This document shows positions 12,201 through 22,659 of a DNA stretch of 64,000 nt, piece by piece. The stretch spans positions 23,815,049 to 23,879,048 of the forward strand of contig CM044963.1 in the NCBI GenBank assembly GCA_024516035.1, written 5' to 3'. A program made the translations under genes and the position numbers. How positions within the stretch are numbered: position 1 is the first letter of the stretch; every line of letters starts with the position of its first letter. The notes below the pieces were generated by a model. That model ran no database searches. It was not told the DNA's origin and was given only the letters and a program-made list of their open reading frames with translations. This DNA comes from Bactericera cockerelli. Lineage: Eukaryota > Arthropoda > Insecta > Hemiptera > Triozidae.

Positions 12201-15200
12201 ATAACTATGTATAATCAGATTTTACATTTTCTAAAAGATTAGATTAGAAATATCGTTACAACATTTTTTAATACAAAATACATAATGTTTCCTCCATGTT
12301 TGAGGATCTTGGCACAGTGCTCATCTCTGCTGCAGTGATAAGCACTGTGAGTTGTTGTTATTATTTATTGTTATTTATTATTTTAATCTTTATTAGAAGG
12401 ACACAATAGCCGTATTTTTCTTTCTAACCAAAGTGGATTCAAATGGAATAAAATGAACGAATTGGTAGAAAGTGATTTTTCTTTTGGAAAAAACGAAAGG
12501 AGGAGAAATCTTCTTCCAGTTCCAAAAACGGAACCTGAAATTTTTTTAATCTAAAAGAAAAACGCGGCTAATATTTACAGTATAAAATTAAGAAAAAATA
12601 AATAAAATGTAAAATACATAGTATGAAGAAAAAAAATAGAAAAGAAAATCATACTAGTATCCGAACTAAAGGGCGGGGTTATAGCCTATGAGTTGCAATA
12701 TAGTCAGGGCCAAAGTCGATGGCGCGTTGAATGTACCGGTTCTCTTAGGATCACCGAAGCTAAGCAACGTCCAGTGAGGTGAAGACTTCGTGATGTTGGC
12801 ATTCCGGCCCAACCCATGCAAGGTGGGTTGGGTTTCCTGTGAATGGATGGTAACACCCCCGTCGTGATATGACCATGCAGTTCAAAGCGACGTTAAACCA
12901 AAAAATTGAAGTCAGGCAAGGTCCAGCAAGGTTAGGTAGTCAAGTGATTAGAATCCCAGCCAATGCCTGAATTCCTCATTTATTTGTGTATGACCACATA
13001 ATAATAAGACTCTGAGGGTTAGGTGGTAGAAAATGCTCTGAGAACTAACCTCTTCTGGTGGTTACCTTCCACGAAAAAGTGTTATTAGTTTTATTATTAT
13101 TATAAATGTTTTTAAATAAAACTCTGTTCCAGCTACATGGTGAAGCATTGCTCCCCGGCAGACACTCTGACGCTACATGCTGTGCAGGTGCCCTACGACT
13201 CCAAGAGTCCCAAATTCGGACTGAGCTATCGAGATGAGAACAATGGTCTGTACGTGGAATGGACGAGTGAGAGCCAGCCCGGATCTCTAGGCCTTTGCAA
13301 AGGAGACCGGTAAGTCACCCAACAAGGTTTTGGTATTTTGCGATGATCACAAGAGTTGACAAACCCGATCTTCTTATGTCTGGGTCTAGACTCGATTGCT
13401 GGGTCTTTGCCCATGTAGATTCAGCGGCAAGTGATCAATTTCCACCAATCACAGAGCTCCAAATTGATCACGTGACGCTAAATCTACAGGAGCTGGGACC
13501 CAGCAGTCGAGTCTCGACCCGGCCATTAATGTTTCCGCCGATAAGCAGACAGAGTAATTGACGATTTTTTAAGACTTTTAAAGGCTTGAAAATAAAAGGC
13601 AAACGACATCACTATACTTGGTATCAGACTGGGGGATGTTAAAGAGGGAGAAAACCTGTGTCTCGCTAAATGAGTATAAAAAATAACGGACTAGCCAACC
13701 CTAAGCAGGCGGCCACAACGAGGACTCTGGGCCTATACCCTAACACCCTATACCCTAGACTTCTAGAAACTAGACCACAGACCCTGATATTTACAGCTTG
13801 ATATAGACGATTTTGGGACTCCGTTGTAGGCGCTAACATTTAACATTTTTACTTTCCTTATCCTATAATAAGGAAAGTATTGTATTCGTCGAAAATTTGA
13901 CCTACCCAGCTTTTCACATTTCTGGACGAATCATAGCCTCAGGATACCAAAAAAGTTGTTTTCAGCCATTGGTCCGTGCGTCTGTCTGTGTGTGTGTCTG
14001 TGTGTGTGTGTGTGAACAGGATATCTGAAGAACGGTAAGAGCTAGAGACTTGAAATTTGGTATGGAAACTAATTTTATACACCAGACGAACCACGAAACT
14101 TTTGGTTGAAATCGGCCGCATTCTACGGCCGCAGAGCCGCACATATTAGCCGCAAGCGCCGCTTCTTTGAATTGGTTACAGATACAAAAAAAGATGGAGA
14201 ACAACATTTTCTTATATGAAAAAAATAATAGGGGTCTATTCTCATCTTTTTTTTGATATCTTGAACTTTTTGGACCTCGGCCTCAATTTACCGGTATTTA
14301 CCGGGGACCCGCTTTGACTAACTTTTTTATTATTCATCCTAGATGGGGGTTGTGACATATCAAATTCAATGAATTTGAAGTGCTGATTACGAATTTGGCA
14401 TTGCTTTTTAGCTACCTGTTATCACTGAGTCACCAGTGGCGTAATTCGACTCATTTTTGGGGGATAAGGAAAGTCGTGTGATGTTTACACCAGATTTTTA
14501 AAATCTACACCTACATTATACTATAAAATGTATCTATTCATTTTTCCCCTCCGCAGAATACTTGAAATCAACAACCACCTCATCGTACAGAACAACAACC
14601 GTACAGAACTGATCAAACTCCTTAAGCTCCTCCCCCAAACCAAACTGGTGGTACTGCGCACCGCTCCTGCGCAAGTACTCGCCCCTTCCCCTCTTGCCAA
14701 AGACCTAGCTCCGCCTCCTAGCAGCACGAAACCGGACGAAGCTGAAAAGATCCAGAACGATAACGTCCGATTGACTCATCGGATTTCCTACCTAGAGGAA
14801 CAGGTGGCGGAGCTGCTTCAGAAAGTTAACAAAGGTTCGTCAGGGTTTGTTTCTCTTCCTTTCTTTGTTCTCGTTATATTTTTCATCAGAGTAAGGCTGT
14901 AATATAATGATTAATTAATCAATAAATTATACTAATCGTGAACATAATAATCAGCTAATCGTCCTTATCTTTTTTATCGACAATTCAAAGAACGATGAGC
15001 TTTATAATATCAAAAAATCAACATATTACAACAAGTCTGTGTTTGTTTGTTTTTTACATTACACCAGCTACAGTCGACTTTTTTGCAATACAATAAATTT
15101 GACTTAATAGTATCTTCTAAGATTAGAAGCATTTGCATGAGCAACTTAGAAGCTTATTCAAAAGACAGTCTTTTTGTTGAATGTTTGATTAAAAAATTGA

Positions 15201-17413
15201 TGTTATATATTAATTTAATTATAATATAATATACATGTTTTTTTTTGTATTTTACAGGTCAAACATTCCATACGACCACCAAACTGAGCCGAACCAAAAA
15301 CAAATACCTCGAGACCTCTCTCTGCTCGTCCAAGCCATACGAAACCAAAGACTACCCCAACCAAAGACAACTTGCCGATGATGATGAAGAAATTCAGGTC
15401 TTCCAAAAGGGGAACAAAATCAAAACCCTCCTCAAAAACCAAAAGTACGCCAAAGAGAAACTCGACAAAGTGTTGGAGAAGACAAAGAAGCACGAAGACA
15501 TTCGAGACGATAGCCAAAGATATTCGACGGACGCTCAAAGCGTCGACGATTCAGCCAAAGAAAACAGACAGAGCCTGTCGAGAAAGTACAAAACTTTAGA
15601 AAAATGCAATCCGAGCAAATACCATCGGAGGAAGAAAAGTGAAACCAGCCTGGGGGTGATGAACAATAGTACAAACACGCTCAAGTCTAACTTGAGTGAC
15701 ACTGAAACGTACATACCAAAGATCAAAAGCAAGAGTCTGATATATCTGAACAAGAGTCAATCAGACTACAACTATCCGCTTGTGAGTCCCTTACACGGAA
15801 GTGAGAAGTCGATCAATAACTTAAGTGTGAGTCATGACCCACTACATGAGCCATTGGACAGATTCTCTGGTGATAAACTGGATGCAAAGATAGAAGAATA
15901 TGATGATGAGAGGTATAGAAAAACCTACACCTTCCCCATTGTCAAGTATAACAGCGATAAGAATGTTCGAAAAGTGATTGATGCAAAAATATACGAAGAA
16001 AATGGACGAGGGGAAGATCATGGTGTGAATCTTGTTCATCAACGCTTGGAATATAGCAGCTCGCTTGACAGACTTGCCCATAGGAATAGTCACTGCTATG
16101 ACGAGCTGAACAGAAAACTCGGCGTTTGTGAAACAGATGAGAAGTTGCTTGGTGATGGAAACAACAACCATCCTGAAGAGAACAGACTACTCATTCAAAC
16201 GAATATTGATAGAGAACCTATGGATCCATGTGACAGGCTAGCAAGACTATACGTTGTAAATGAAAGCAATTCCAAAGGAACAGGTGACAGTAGACACATC
16301 AATAACTTTGTAAGTGATAGTAAAGAAGCGTTTAGTTATTCAAATCAAGGTAGTGGTGTTGAGAAACTTGATGGTGGTAGCCAGAACCAACATACACCTC
16401 TTCAGAACTACTACCATCCCCATGCAACAAGTAAAATTAGTATAGAATTCATGGACAAAAGCCCCAAATTTGACAGTAGCCGAATGAAATCTGATAGCGC
16501 CAATACTGCTGAATGTTACCAAAAAGAACCAAACAACAATGAACTGTACAGAATTGAAAAAGCAATATTCAACGAACTTCATGAAGAGTGCATAAACAAA
16601 CTGGACAAATCACCAGAGCAAAAGCGAACGGAAATGGAGGAAGACGAACTAGCAACTGTCAATGGTGCCAAAGATAGTGAAGAGCGCGACGTATATTGCT
16701 CCAACCAATACGACGATTTCGTGCGGAACAAACAGAGTCTGGATAGAATCTACGACAAGTACTTCCATGAGGCCGACTCTCAAGAGCTTGGAGGTGCACT
16801 GCAAGACGCCAAACATGACAAACACAGGTACCTCAGCAAGAAAGATCTGCTAAAAAACAAATTCAAAAACGAAAAGTACGTCGACATTGACAACGACAAC
16901 GAAATACCACTGTCGCGAAACGTCGAGAAACTGAACAACAACTTCAAAGAGTTCTGGAAGATCAAGTCCTACAAAAAGAACAGCTTGGCGCTAAACGACT
17001 CCAACGAAAAAAAGACATCGGACGGAATCGAGAAGTCTCAGAGCGAAACCAACTTTAACGATTACGAACGAAAGATTGGCGGCTACCCGCCGAGCATTCA
17101 CGAAGATAGTCGGAAGTTTAACGAACACACCCGAATGTCGAAATACGAGCTGGACGACAAGAAGGAAAAGGAAAAGTTGCAGACATCGTTTCTCAACTCA
17201 CATTCTCGAACGAAGCCGGTACCGCCGAAAAAGCCGGCCCGCCTCTCCCTACAGCGGGCCGCTAGCTTGCAGTCGGTCAATTCTGTGGCCTCCGTGATGA
17301 CGCACAACTCGGACTCACAAACTAAGAAGCCCATTAAGAGGAGCTACAGGGGAGACACGTCCTATCTGACGACAATGTCCATGCAGAACACGGGGAATGA
17401 GAGATGGTGTTGA
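9180..17413 (+). CDS. PDZ-domain and coiled-coil scaffold protein, 5' incomplete
   Basis: Seven exons splice in frame: 9180-9275, 9761-10032, 10577-10801, 11613-11774, 13133-13309, 14557-14834 and 15258-17413. Every junction is AG/GT and every phase matches, giving 1121 residues. A low-complexity Pro/Asn/Ser region (about residues 45-125) is followed by a predicted helical segment rich in Leu, Glu and Lys (about 165-240). One PDZ domain follows (about 267-346), with the carboxylate-binding loop region FGLSYR and the hallmark GDRILEINNHLI. A second coiled coil spans about 376-402, then a long charged, probably disordered tail. Near the C-terminus, RTKPVPPKKPARL (about 1054-1066) is a good SH3-ligand candidate. 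A cytoplasmic scaffold role is inferred from domains only. I do not recognise the orthologue, and the first coding exon may lie outside the window. Confidence 0.85.
9293..9400. repeat. Half of a TTCCAGAAAGCACTCTCA foldback
   Basis: Shares TTCCAGAAAG, CCCCAAATCTCCCT and ACTCTGATTGG with the elements at 32318 and 36500. It lies in intron 1 of the PDZ gene. Confidence 0.6.
9401..9559. mobile_element. Foldback element, TGCCGGGTCCACAC family
   Basis: Inverted ends TGCCGGGTCCACACTAAG and its near complement are flanked by TCA on both sides (9398-9400, 9560-9562). The interior repeats GCTAACAATGTTCGC. It is intronic and belongs to the same family as 7798-8260. Confidence 0.8.
9573..9735 (+). repeat. 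Dispersed repeat, family H
   Basis: Shares GGTGGCGTCATTGTGAACGA through CCCCCAGCCAGACT with 42320-42546. It ends in an AT-rich tail just before the acceptor of the next PDZ-gene exon. Confidence 0.7.
9761..10032 (+). CDS. PDZ gene, exon encoding Pro/Asn-rich region
   Basis: Acceptor CCTCTTCAG, donor GTAAGT. It encodes repeated Tyr-Asn-Asn-Asn and Pro-Pro-Ser-Tyr units, a low-complexity segment. Confidence 0.8.
10040..10405 (-). repeat. tRNA-derived SINE, family C, long variant
   Basis: A minus-strand copy. The head near 10400 has CCCGGTAGCTCAGTG and GGTTTGAAACC. The body is longer than in other C copies and ends in GAATAGAATAGAAT repeats. Related body fragments lie at 18125, 19300 and 36325. 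Confidence 0.7.
10577..10801 (+). CDS. PDZ gene, exon with start of first coiled coil
   Basis: Acceptor CTCAATCAG, donor GTGAGT. It encodes the RLCKLRQELDRKRIFIKNM heptad-like segment. Confidence 0.8.
10878..11170 (-). repeat. LINE 3' tail, family G
   Basis: A minus-strand copy in intron 3 of the PDZ gene. The GGTGGAAGAGATTG and CCCGGCCTC blocks are near 11085-11130. Confidence 0.55.
11613..11774 (+). CDS. PDZ gene, exon completing first coiled coil
   Basis: Acceptor TATATTCCAG, donor GTGAGC. It encodes LEYQLGKEELNLLNILEEF, an amphipathic helix. Confidence 0.85.
12375..12690 (-). repeat. LINE 3' tail, family G
   Basis: A minus-strand intronic copy from TAATCTTTATTAGAAGGACA to the AAGGGCGGGGTTATAGCC block. 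Confidence 0.55.
12714..12905 (+). repeat. 5S-derived SINE, family D
   Basis: Near full length. The head includes GCGCGTTGAATG, CCGGTTCTCTTAGGATCACC and GAAGCTAAGCAACGTCCAG. The body is AACCCATGCAAGGTGGGTTG and the end is GCGACGTTAAACC. Intronic. Confidence 0.85.
12930..13105 (+). repeat. tRNA-derived SINE, family A, internally deleted
   Basis: The A-box side (TAGTCAAGTGATTAG) is joined directly to the post-B-box region, then the normal body and tail follow. It directly follows the family D copy. Confidence 0.65.
13133..13309 (+). CDS. PDZ gene, exon with N-terminal half of PDZ domain
   Basis: Acceptor TGTTCCAG, donor GTAAGT. It encodes the first PDZ strands and the SKSPKFGLSYRDENNG loop, ending in LGLCKGDR. 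Confidence 0.85.
13377..13525. mobile_element. Foldback element related to the TGCTGGGTCC family
   Basis: Ends TGTCTGGGTCTAGACTCGA and TCGAGTCTCGACCCGGCCA are flanked by TTA on both sides (13374-13376, 13526-13528). Intronic. Confidence 0.6.
13849..14473. mobile_element. Possible transposon remnant with CTTTCCTTATCC ends
   Basis: CTTTCCTTATCC near 13853 is repeated inverted as GGATAAGGAAAG near 14464. Between them lies a TG-rich stretch (13978-14015) and AT-rich DNA. A distantly similar sequence (GTGTGTCTGTCTGTTCCGCG) occurs at 18975. Confidence 0.4.
14557..14834 (+). CDS. PDZ gene, exon with C-terminal half of PDZ and second coiled coil
   Basis: Acceptor CCTCCGCAG. The donor GTTCGT is weaker than the others, but phase 1 joins correctly to the next exon. 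It encodes RILEINNHLIVQNNNRTELI, then a Pro-rich linker and a coiled coil. Read-through instead of splicing would add about 20 residues before a stop at 14900. Confidence 0.8.
15258..17413 (+). CDS. PDZ gene, long terminal exon
   Basis: A 2156-bp open exon after acceptor TTTTACAG. It is rich in Lys, Asp, Asn, Glu and Ser with no folded domain that I recognise. The repeated segments ending in SLDR-, SLIY- and QSD-type motifs look like short linear motifs. The end carries the PVPPKKPARL candidate SH3 ligand. The stop is TGA at 17411-17413. Confidence 0.9.
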
Positions 17414-17433
17414 GACTGTTGAAATATTATTTT

Positions 17434-17587
17434 AACACTTAGACGACCGGGTGTACCACCGGTGGTACACGCACGTTCGCACAGAATGGACCGGATGTAC
17501 CACCGGTGGTACACAATGTCGGAGTGCCGTATTATCGCCGGTCCCACAAGAGAATTCACGAAAAACCATGCCGGTCGTCTAAGTGTT
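17434..17587. mobile_element. Palindrome-rich MITE in the 3' UTR of the PDZ gene
   Basis: Perfect 17-bp inverted ends AACACTTAGACGACCGG and complement enclose two copies of the palindrome TGTACCACCGGTGGTACA (17452-17469 and 17496-17513). TTAA occurs at 17432-17435 and at 17588-17591, which would fit a piggyBac-type target, but the right side has two extra T, so the class is uncertain. Confidence 0.7.
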
Positions 17588-17621
17588 TTAAGAGACCTCT
17601 GTAGCAATTAATTGCGATTTC

Positions 17622-17750
17622 GGGCGGAATTAATAGACGTTTTTGTAATACCTCTGTGACGCTAAGTCACGGATTGCGTACTGTGTAAGATAGGGAAAAT
17701 CGACACTTACGAACGACTTAAGTTATTGATGTTGTCTATTAATTCCGCTC
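17622..17750. mobile_element. MITE, GGGCGGAATTAATAGAC family
   Basis: A complete copy with both inverted ends (GGGCGGAATTAATAGAC and GTCTATTAATTCCGC). Confidence 0.8.
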
Positions 17751-17823
17751 TAAATGTAGCTAGATTTGTATCTAGCGTGACTTCGGAGAGCGGCACCTGT
17801 TTTTAGACCTATCCGCAAGACCT

Positions 17824-17991
17824 AAGGTAAGCGCACACTTATCCAGCACGTATGGATCGTAGTTTCTAGCAAACAAGATGGTTTTATTGTGTTTACGCAC
17901 ACTTATTCGGATCAGAGTGTCCACAGACACATCGAAAACTATTTTGTTTAACAGAAACTCCGCACGCTCCGGATAAGTTTGCGCTTACCTT
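17824..17991. mobile_element. MITE with AAGGTAAGCGCACACTTATCC ends
   Basis: A 21-bp inverted repeat with two mismatches at its ends (right end GGATAAGTTTGCGCTTACC). A single copy in this window. Confidence 0.7.
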
Positions 17992-18061
17992 TAGAGCCCA
18001 TTCCAGAAAGCACTCTCACTCGCAAAAACTCTACACCTCTCTTTCAACTATAAAATAACAC

Positions 18062-18375
18062 CTTCAGGTTTGTGAGTTTCCTGCGAATGGAGGGTAAAAA
18101 CCCCGTCGTGCTATATCCTATAAAATATATAAGACCTGTTTGACTGCTGGAGTAAAGGGACTTTTCAGTCTTACCTCTGCAGTATAAACAAGGTATATTC
18201 TATTCTTTCAACTGGGTTCAAATCCAAGCGGGGTCGGAATTTTTTGGCCCTGTACTTAGGCTGTTCACTCATACCTCGTGAGAATAAATGAGTAGTTGCT
18301 TTATGGCCACCAGTGTGGTCAAATGATATGCACCCCTTTCGTGGTATGACCATGCAGTTGAAAGCTACCTTAAAC
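18062..18375 (+). repeat. Composite of SINE fragments (families D, C, E, D)
   Basis: In order: the family D body (GTTTGTGAGTTTCCTGCGAA), a family C-variant tail (GACTGCTGGAGTAAAGGGAC and TATTCTATTCT), a family E fragment (CACTCATACCTCGTGAGAAT), then the family D end (GACCATGCAGTTGAAAGC). The order implies serial insertion or template switching. Confidence 0.55.
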
Positions 18376-18527
18376 TAAAACAAAGGAGACCTGGCAATTG
18401 CCTGAAATACTCTGCCATCAAACTCATATCTCTACCATCAATTTTATTGAAATTGAAATCAATTTTTATTTCTATTTAACTCAGTTCTCATATAAGTTAA
18501 ATTAAGCTGTAAATCATATCAATTGCC

Positions 18528-18559
<32 letters not shown>

Positions 18560-18895
18560 AGATAAAAAAAGCTGAGAATTCATAGCGATGCCGATGACTG
18601 AATTTCCTATAATGACTAAATAATATAGGTATGTGTAGTGTCATTTTCAATTGTTATACCGTACTAATAGTTAGTAGAATCAAATGGTCCTTTAACCAAT
18701 AAATTTTGGTCGTAATTTTCTTTTGTAAATAAAACCATGTATAGTACCCCTTTATGTAAGGTTCTAAATTATACTTCACACTCTATTAACTTGCCAGTTT
18801 AAAATGTAAAAACTTAAAAATCATGCATCAAATAAAAAACCTACCTACACGATTTTTATTTTCAAAATATTATTGTTTTTGTTTTCAGTTTTCAT

Positions 18896-19275
18896 ATTTA
18901 GAAAACCCAACACACTGAGGGAGCGAAGCTACCTCACTAAGTGAGTTTTTTTTTAACTTGTATACTAGACGATTTGGCTTTCGTTTGTGTGTGTGTGTCT
19001 GTCTGTTCCGCGATAACTCTCGAATGGATTCTTCAAAATAGGTGAAATTTTGTATACATGTTCAGTGAACATTGTGGTCCTAGAATTTCACCCATAGTTT
19101 TTGGCCAAATTAGGCCACTCGGGGCTAAAGAAGGTCCGTTAAGGTGAAATTTGAAAACGATTTTTCTATTTTTATTAAATAAAGCGAGGATCTTGAAATT
19201 TTGTAGAGGCGTTGAGAAAACATAACTGCGTTGATGTGACAGAGAATTTTCTGTTATGAAATTTGAAGCACAGTC
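18896..19275. other. AT-rich stretch with a TG-rich patch
   Basis: Contains GTGTGTCTGTCTGTTCCGCG and flanking text distantly like 13978-14040, probably an old repeat. No coding potential seen. Confidence 0.35.
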
Positions 19276-19535
19276 TATCCATAACCTAATATCAGTCTAG
19301 CTGGGTGATGTTAAACAGGGAGAAGACTAGTGTCTTGCTTGAGGACTATAAATAGAGAACTGACGAGCCAACCCTTACAAGCCAGGCTAGCTTGCAGTTC
19401 CCAAAGGTTTAATGTCTTGTAAAGAAAAAGTCCAAGTCTAAAGGATGGTTGATCAGATCACACACAGAAATATGTGGTTAAGAACTAGTAAACTTTGAAA
19501 TGATACCATCATTCCCCCCTTCATCTGTAGCAAAG

Positions 19536-19617
19536 CGGGCCGGAGTGCCAGCAACACGAAGTCTTCACCTCGCTGAACGTTGCTTAACTTTAGTGATCAC
19601 ATGAGTACTGGTGTATT
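19536..19617 (-). repeat. 5S-derived SINE fragment, family D
   Basis: A minus-strand head fragment: TTCACCTCGCTGAACGTTGC on + is the complement of the 5S-like box region. Confidence 0.7.
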
Positions 19618-21957
19618 CATCTTCTTTACACGATTTTTTTCTTCAAAATTTCCTGCTATAGAGTATTCTTCTCTGTAGAGTTCCCGGAAAAAAATGTATA
19701 GGCAATAAGCAATACATTTCTTTCACGCCGAAATGCAATCAACCCCTGTGTTATGCAATGTGCTAAACACTCTACACGTATAACGAGAAAAACAATACTT
19801 TCTATACATAAATAATTATACTTTTTAGGTAATAAATAGTGGGCAGTAAAGCTTTACATTTCGCTAGGCTCCGTAATGACCGTCTATTTATTTATTTACC
19901 ATTTATTAATTGGACATGCAGGTATTATATAATATATACAACACAAATAATCACAAATTAATATAATATACAATATAAGAAAAGAAAAAAAAAAAAAAAA
20001 TACCCATAAATGCAAATGGGGTTGAACCCCGTAAATTCGTATAAAAAAATAAAAAATGAAGTAATACAATTCTAAATTTTACAACAAGTCTTTGTATTTT
20101 ATAAATATAAATGACACAGATTTACATCTTTGGTTAAATAAGCTTTTGAGTGGCTGTGGCTCATGACCTGCACCATCAAAACAGGAGAAGACATATTTTT
20201 AAGAGAGCAACAATCATTTTTGGAAGTATTTTTATTGATGGAAATATTTCAATTGAACGTTTTAAATAAAATCGTATTCTTTTAGATTTGAATCAATATG
20301 ATCCCCACTTTTTGGAAGTTTTAGATAGAGAAACCTGTAATTATGTTATGTCACAAGATTTAGTGGGTAGCATCGACATTACGAGAACTATTGCTAATGC
20401 ATCATAATATTCCCAACCAACCGTCATATTCCAATCAATCTCGTAATGCCGCCACTGATTGTTGTGGACTTGTCCTCACGAGACTAGGGTGGGTGATATC
20501 CAAAGTAGGTACAGAGCCGAAATTTATTTTCTTATTGACTAGGAAGCAATTTTATTGTTAAATTCCAAGCATGTAAGGAAGGTACCTTTGTATGTTCGTA
20601 TTTTGACTTTGTACCACATAGGTATGTATGTATATTTGCATTTGTACAAGAAAAGATTAAAAAATAAAAATATAAAATTAATGCCCCGAATTTTTCAGCG
20701 CGATTAGACACAAAGTGCACCTTTTATTGAAAATAGATTTGACTATTTTTCTTTTCAGCCAACCTCGACGTTCAACGTTGCTTGAATTTTTTAAAATTCA
20801 AGAAAAATTCCGCCACAGTCGAAGTCAATCACAGGGTTTAAAAAATTCCCCCCCTGAAAGGATCCGAAAATTCACGTTGCAAAATGAGGACAAGAAAATC
20901 TAAACCTCCCACAATTTATTTCAACACTCTTGAGCTCTCACTTTTTCGACTTTTCTCTCACTGTCTTCTCCGACTCCCGTTAGTGTGGTCGCACTCTCTC
21001 AAACATATCGCACCGTATCTCTTTTCCAACCCTTTTAGATTCAAAAAATATTTCGCTTTTTTCGACTATTATCACATAGCACTAAGAACTTCGTCAAAAA
21101 ACAACTTTTAACCATTTGTATTTCGTTTGGATTTTTTTTGTTGCAAATTTGTATTAGAAGTTTAGATTAATTTAGATATTAATAGTATCATAGTCATTTT
21201 TTTAGTTACCTATTTCTCTTACTTTTTAATTGTAGTTTTTCCATCACTTTCTTCTATTCAATAAAAGAGACATCTACATTCAGAAATAGAAGATATACCA
21301 ATAATTATTTGGTTGGGATTTTCTTTTCAAAGTTTCGCGGTGAATATAATTAGACTATTCCCATATTCATGGTTTGCAAGAAGGTGATTTTCATATTGAT
21401 AACTAAAGTCAATGATATCAGAATTAATGTCGAGTTCGACTCAGTCTATTTGATTTGGATGTATTTGTAAAGCATCCGAACGTACACATTTCGCGAGTGA
21501 GAATTTAAATGTAATGCGGTTTAATTGAGAACCTACCTGTTTCTGACTCTGACTTAAAAGTTGATTTTCATCAACAAAAAGTTGCGTATATCCTGGTCCA
21601 CTCCTAGAAAGCTCAAGAATTTCATCAGGTAAGATATATTTATTCAATTATTATTTCCATTTCAATTTTTTAATAATAATAATAAATACCCGGTGTACGG
21701 GAGTATATTTACGGGAATAGCCCTATTTACAATATCAACAATGTAAATGTAAATACAAAGATTAAAATAAAAATATGTATGATTTGATACATATTTACCA
21801 AAATGTAGGTAGATATTTTTTTACTGTGCTACGCCGCGCCGCGTCGTTAGCTGATCCTCAGAATTTCATTGTTGCAACAGAACTCACCAGATATACAATA
21901 AGCCGAAATTCTAAAATTGATGACAGCTCATATACACGTAGTTGATTTAATACTTCT
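19618..21957. other. AT-rich intergenic DNA
   Basis: No gene supported. A locally less AT-rich, Ser/Arg-coding-looking patch at 20715-21111 holds overlapping frames of 62 and 75 codons with no domain. A short block at 21690-21725 (CCGGTGTACGGGAGTATATTTACGG) recurs at 43262. Confidence 0.4.
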
Positions 21958-22072
21958 AGACCTTTTTTCCGTTTCCGGAAGGGCATGGATGTAAATAAAG
22001 CTAAGTGCATGGATGTAAAGGTAAAGTGCCCTGAAGTAATGCGAAAGCGATTCCGGGGCACACTTACTTTTT
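21958..22072 (+). repeat. Dispersed repeat with TTTTTCCGTTTCCGGAA
   Basis: Shares GCATGGATGTAAAGGTAA and GTGCCCTGAAGTAATGCGAA with 39014-39112. A partial internal duplication is present in this copy. Confidence 0.6.
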
Positions 22073-22307
22073 AAAAAAAAAAAAAAATACTTCTAGACCA
22101 GTAACTCAATTAACTTCTGGCATCTGATGTGTTGAGCACACTGAAGAAAGAAGATATTTTAAATATAATCTTAATAATAATATATAAATGTCAAAGTAGA
22201 CACTGAACACTGACCACTGACTGATCATCGCTCTACAGCCCAAACCGTAAGTCCTAGGAAGCTGAAATTTGGTAGGTAGCTTTGTCTTATAGTCTAGATG
22301 TGCAATA

Positions 22308-22418
22308 AGACGGGATTTTTCGAAATTCCCACTACAACACCTGCCATTGGCGAAAAAGGATTTTTTGCTTTCACGGCCATGCCTCGGCCCGCAAAGCGGG
22401 CGACAGCCTGCTTGTATA
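22308..22418 (+). repeat. Dispersed repeat with CCCGCAAAGCGGG hairpin
   Basis: The same sequence lies inverted at 47583-47695. A GC hairpin near a conserved 3' end recalls Helitrons, but no CTRR end was found, so the class is open. Confidence 0.5.
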
Positions 22419-22659
22419 TTATATCAATTAATAATAAATAAATAAAAAACTGAAAGGTTGTTGGCATACTACTGCTACTCCTTGAGTAGAATAGGACCAA
22501 TAAGTCTTATTCATCCAATAAGTCTCAGCTATTCGAAGGTACTTTTCATAGCTTTAACTTTTAAATCCATGTAATTTATTAAGTATAAGTATACAAAATT
22601 ATTCACAAACAATATCAATATAAAATTATATAAAAAAAAACATAATTTAAATATAAATA

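Noticed and set aside
20715..21111. Possible small exons or a 5' UTR in a less AT-rich patch
   Set aside because: An acceptor-like TTTCTTTTCAG precedes 20760, but no matching donor or domain follows.
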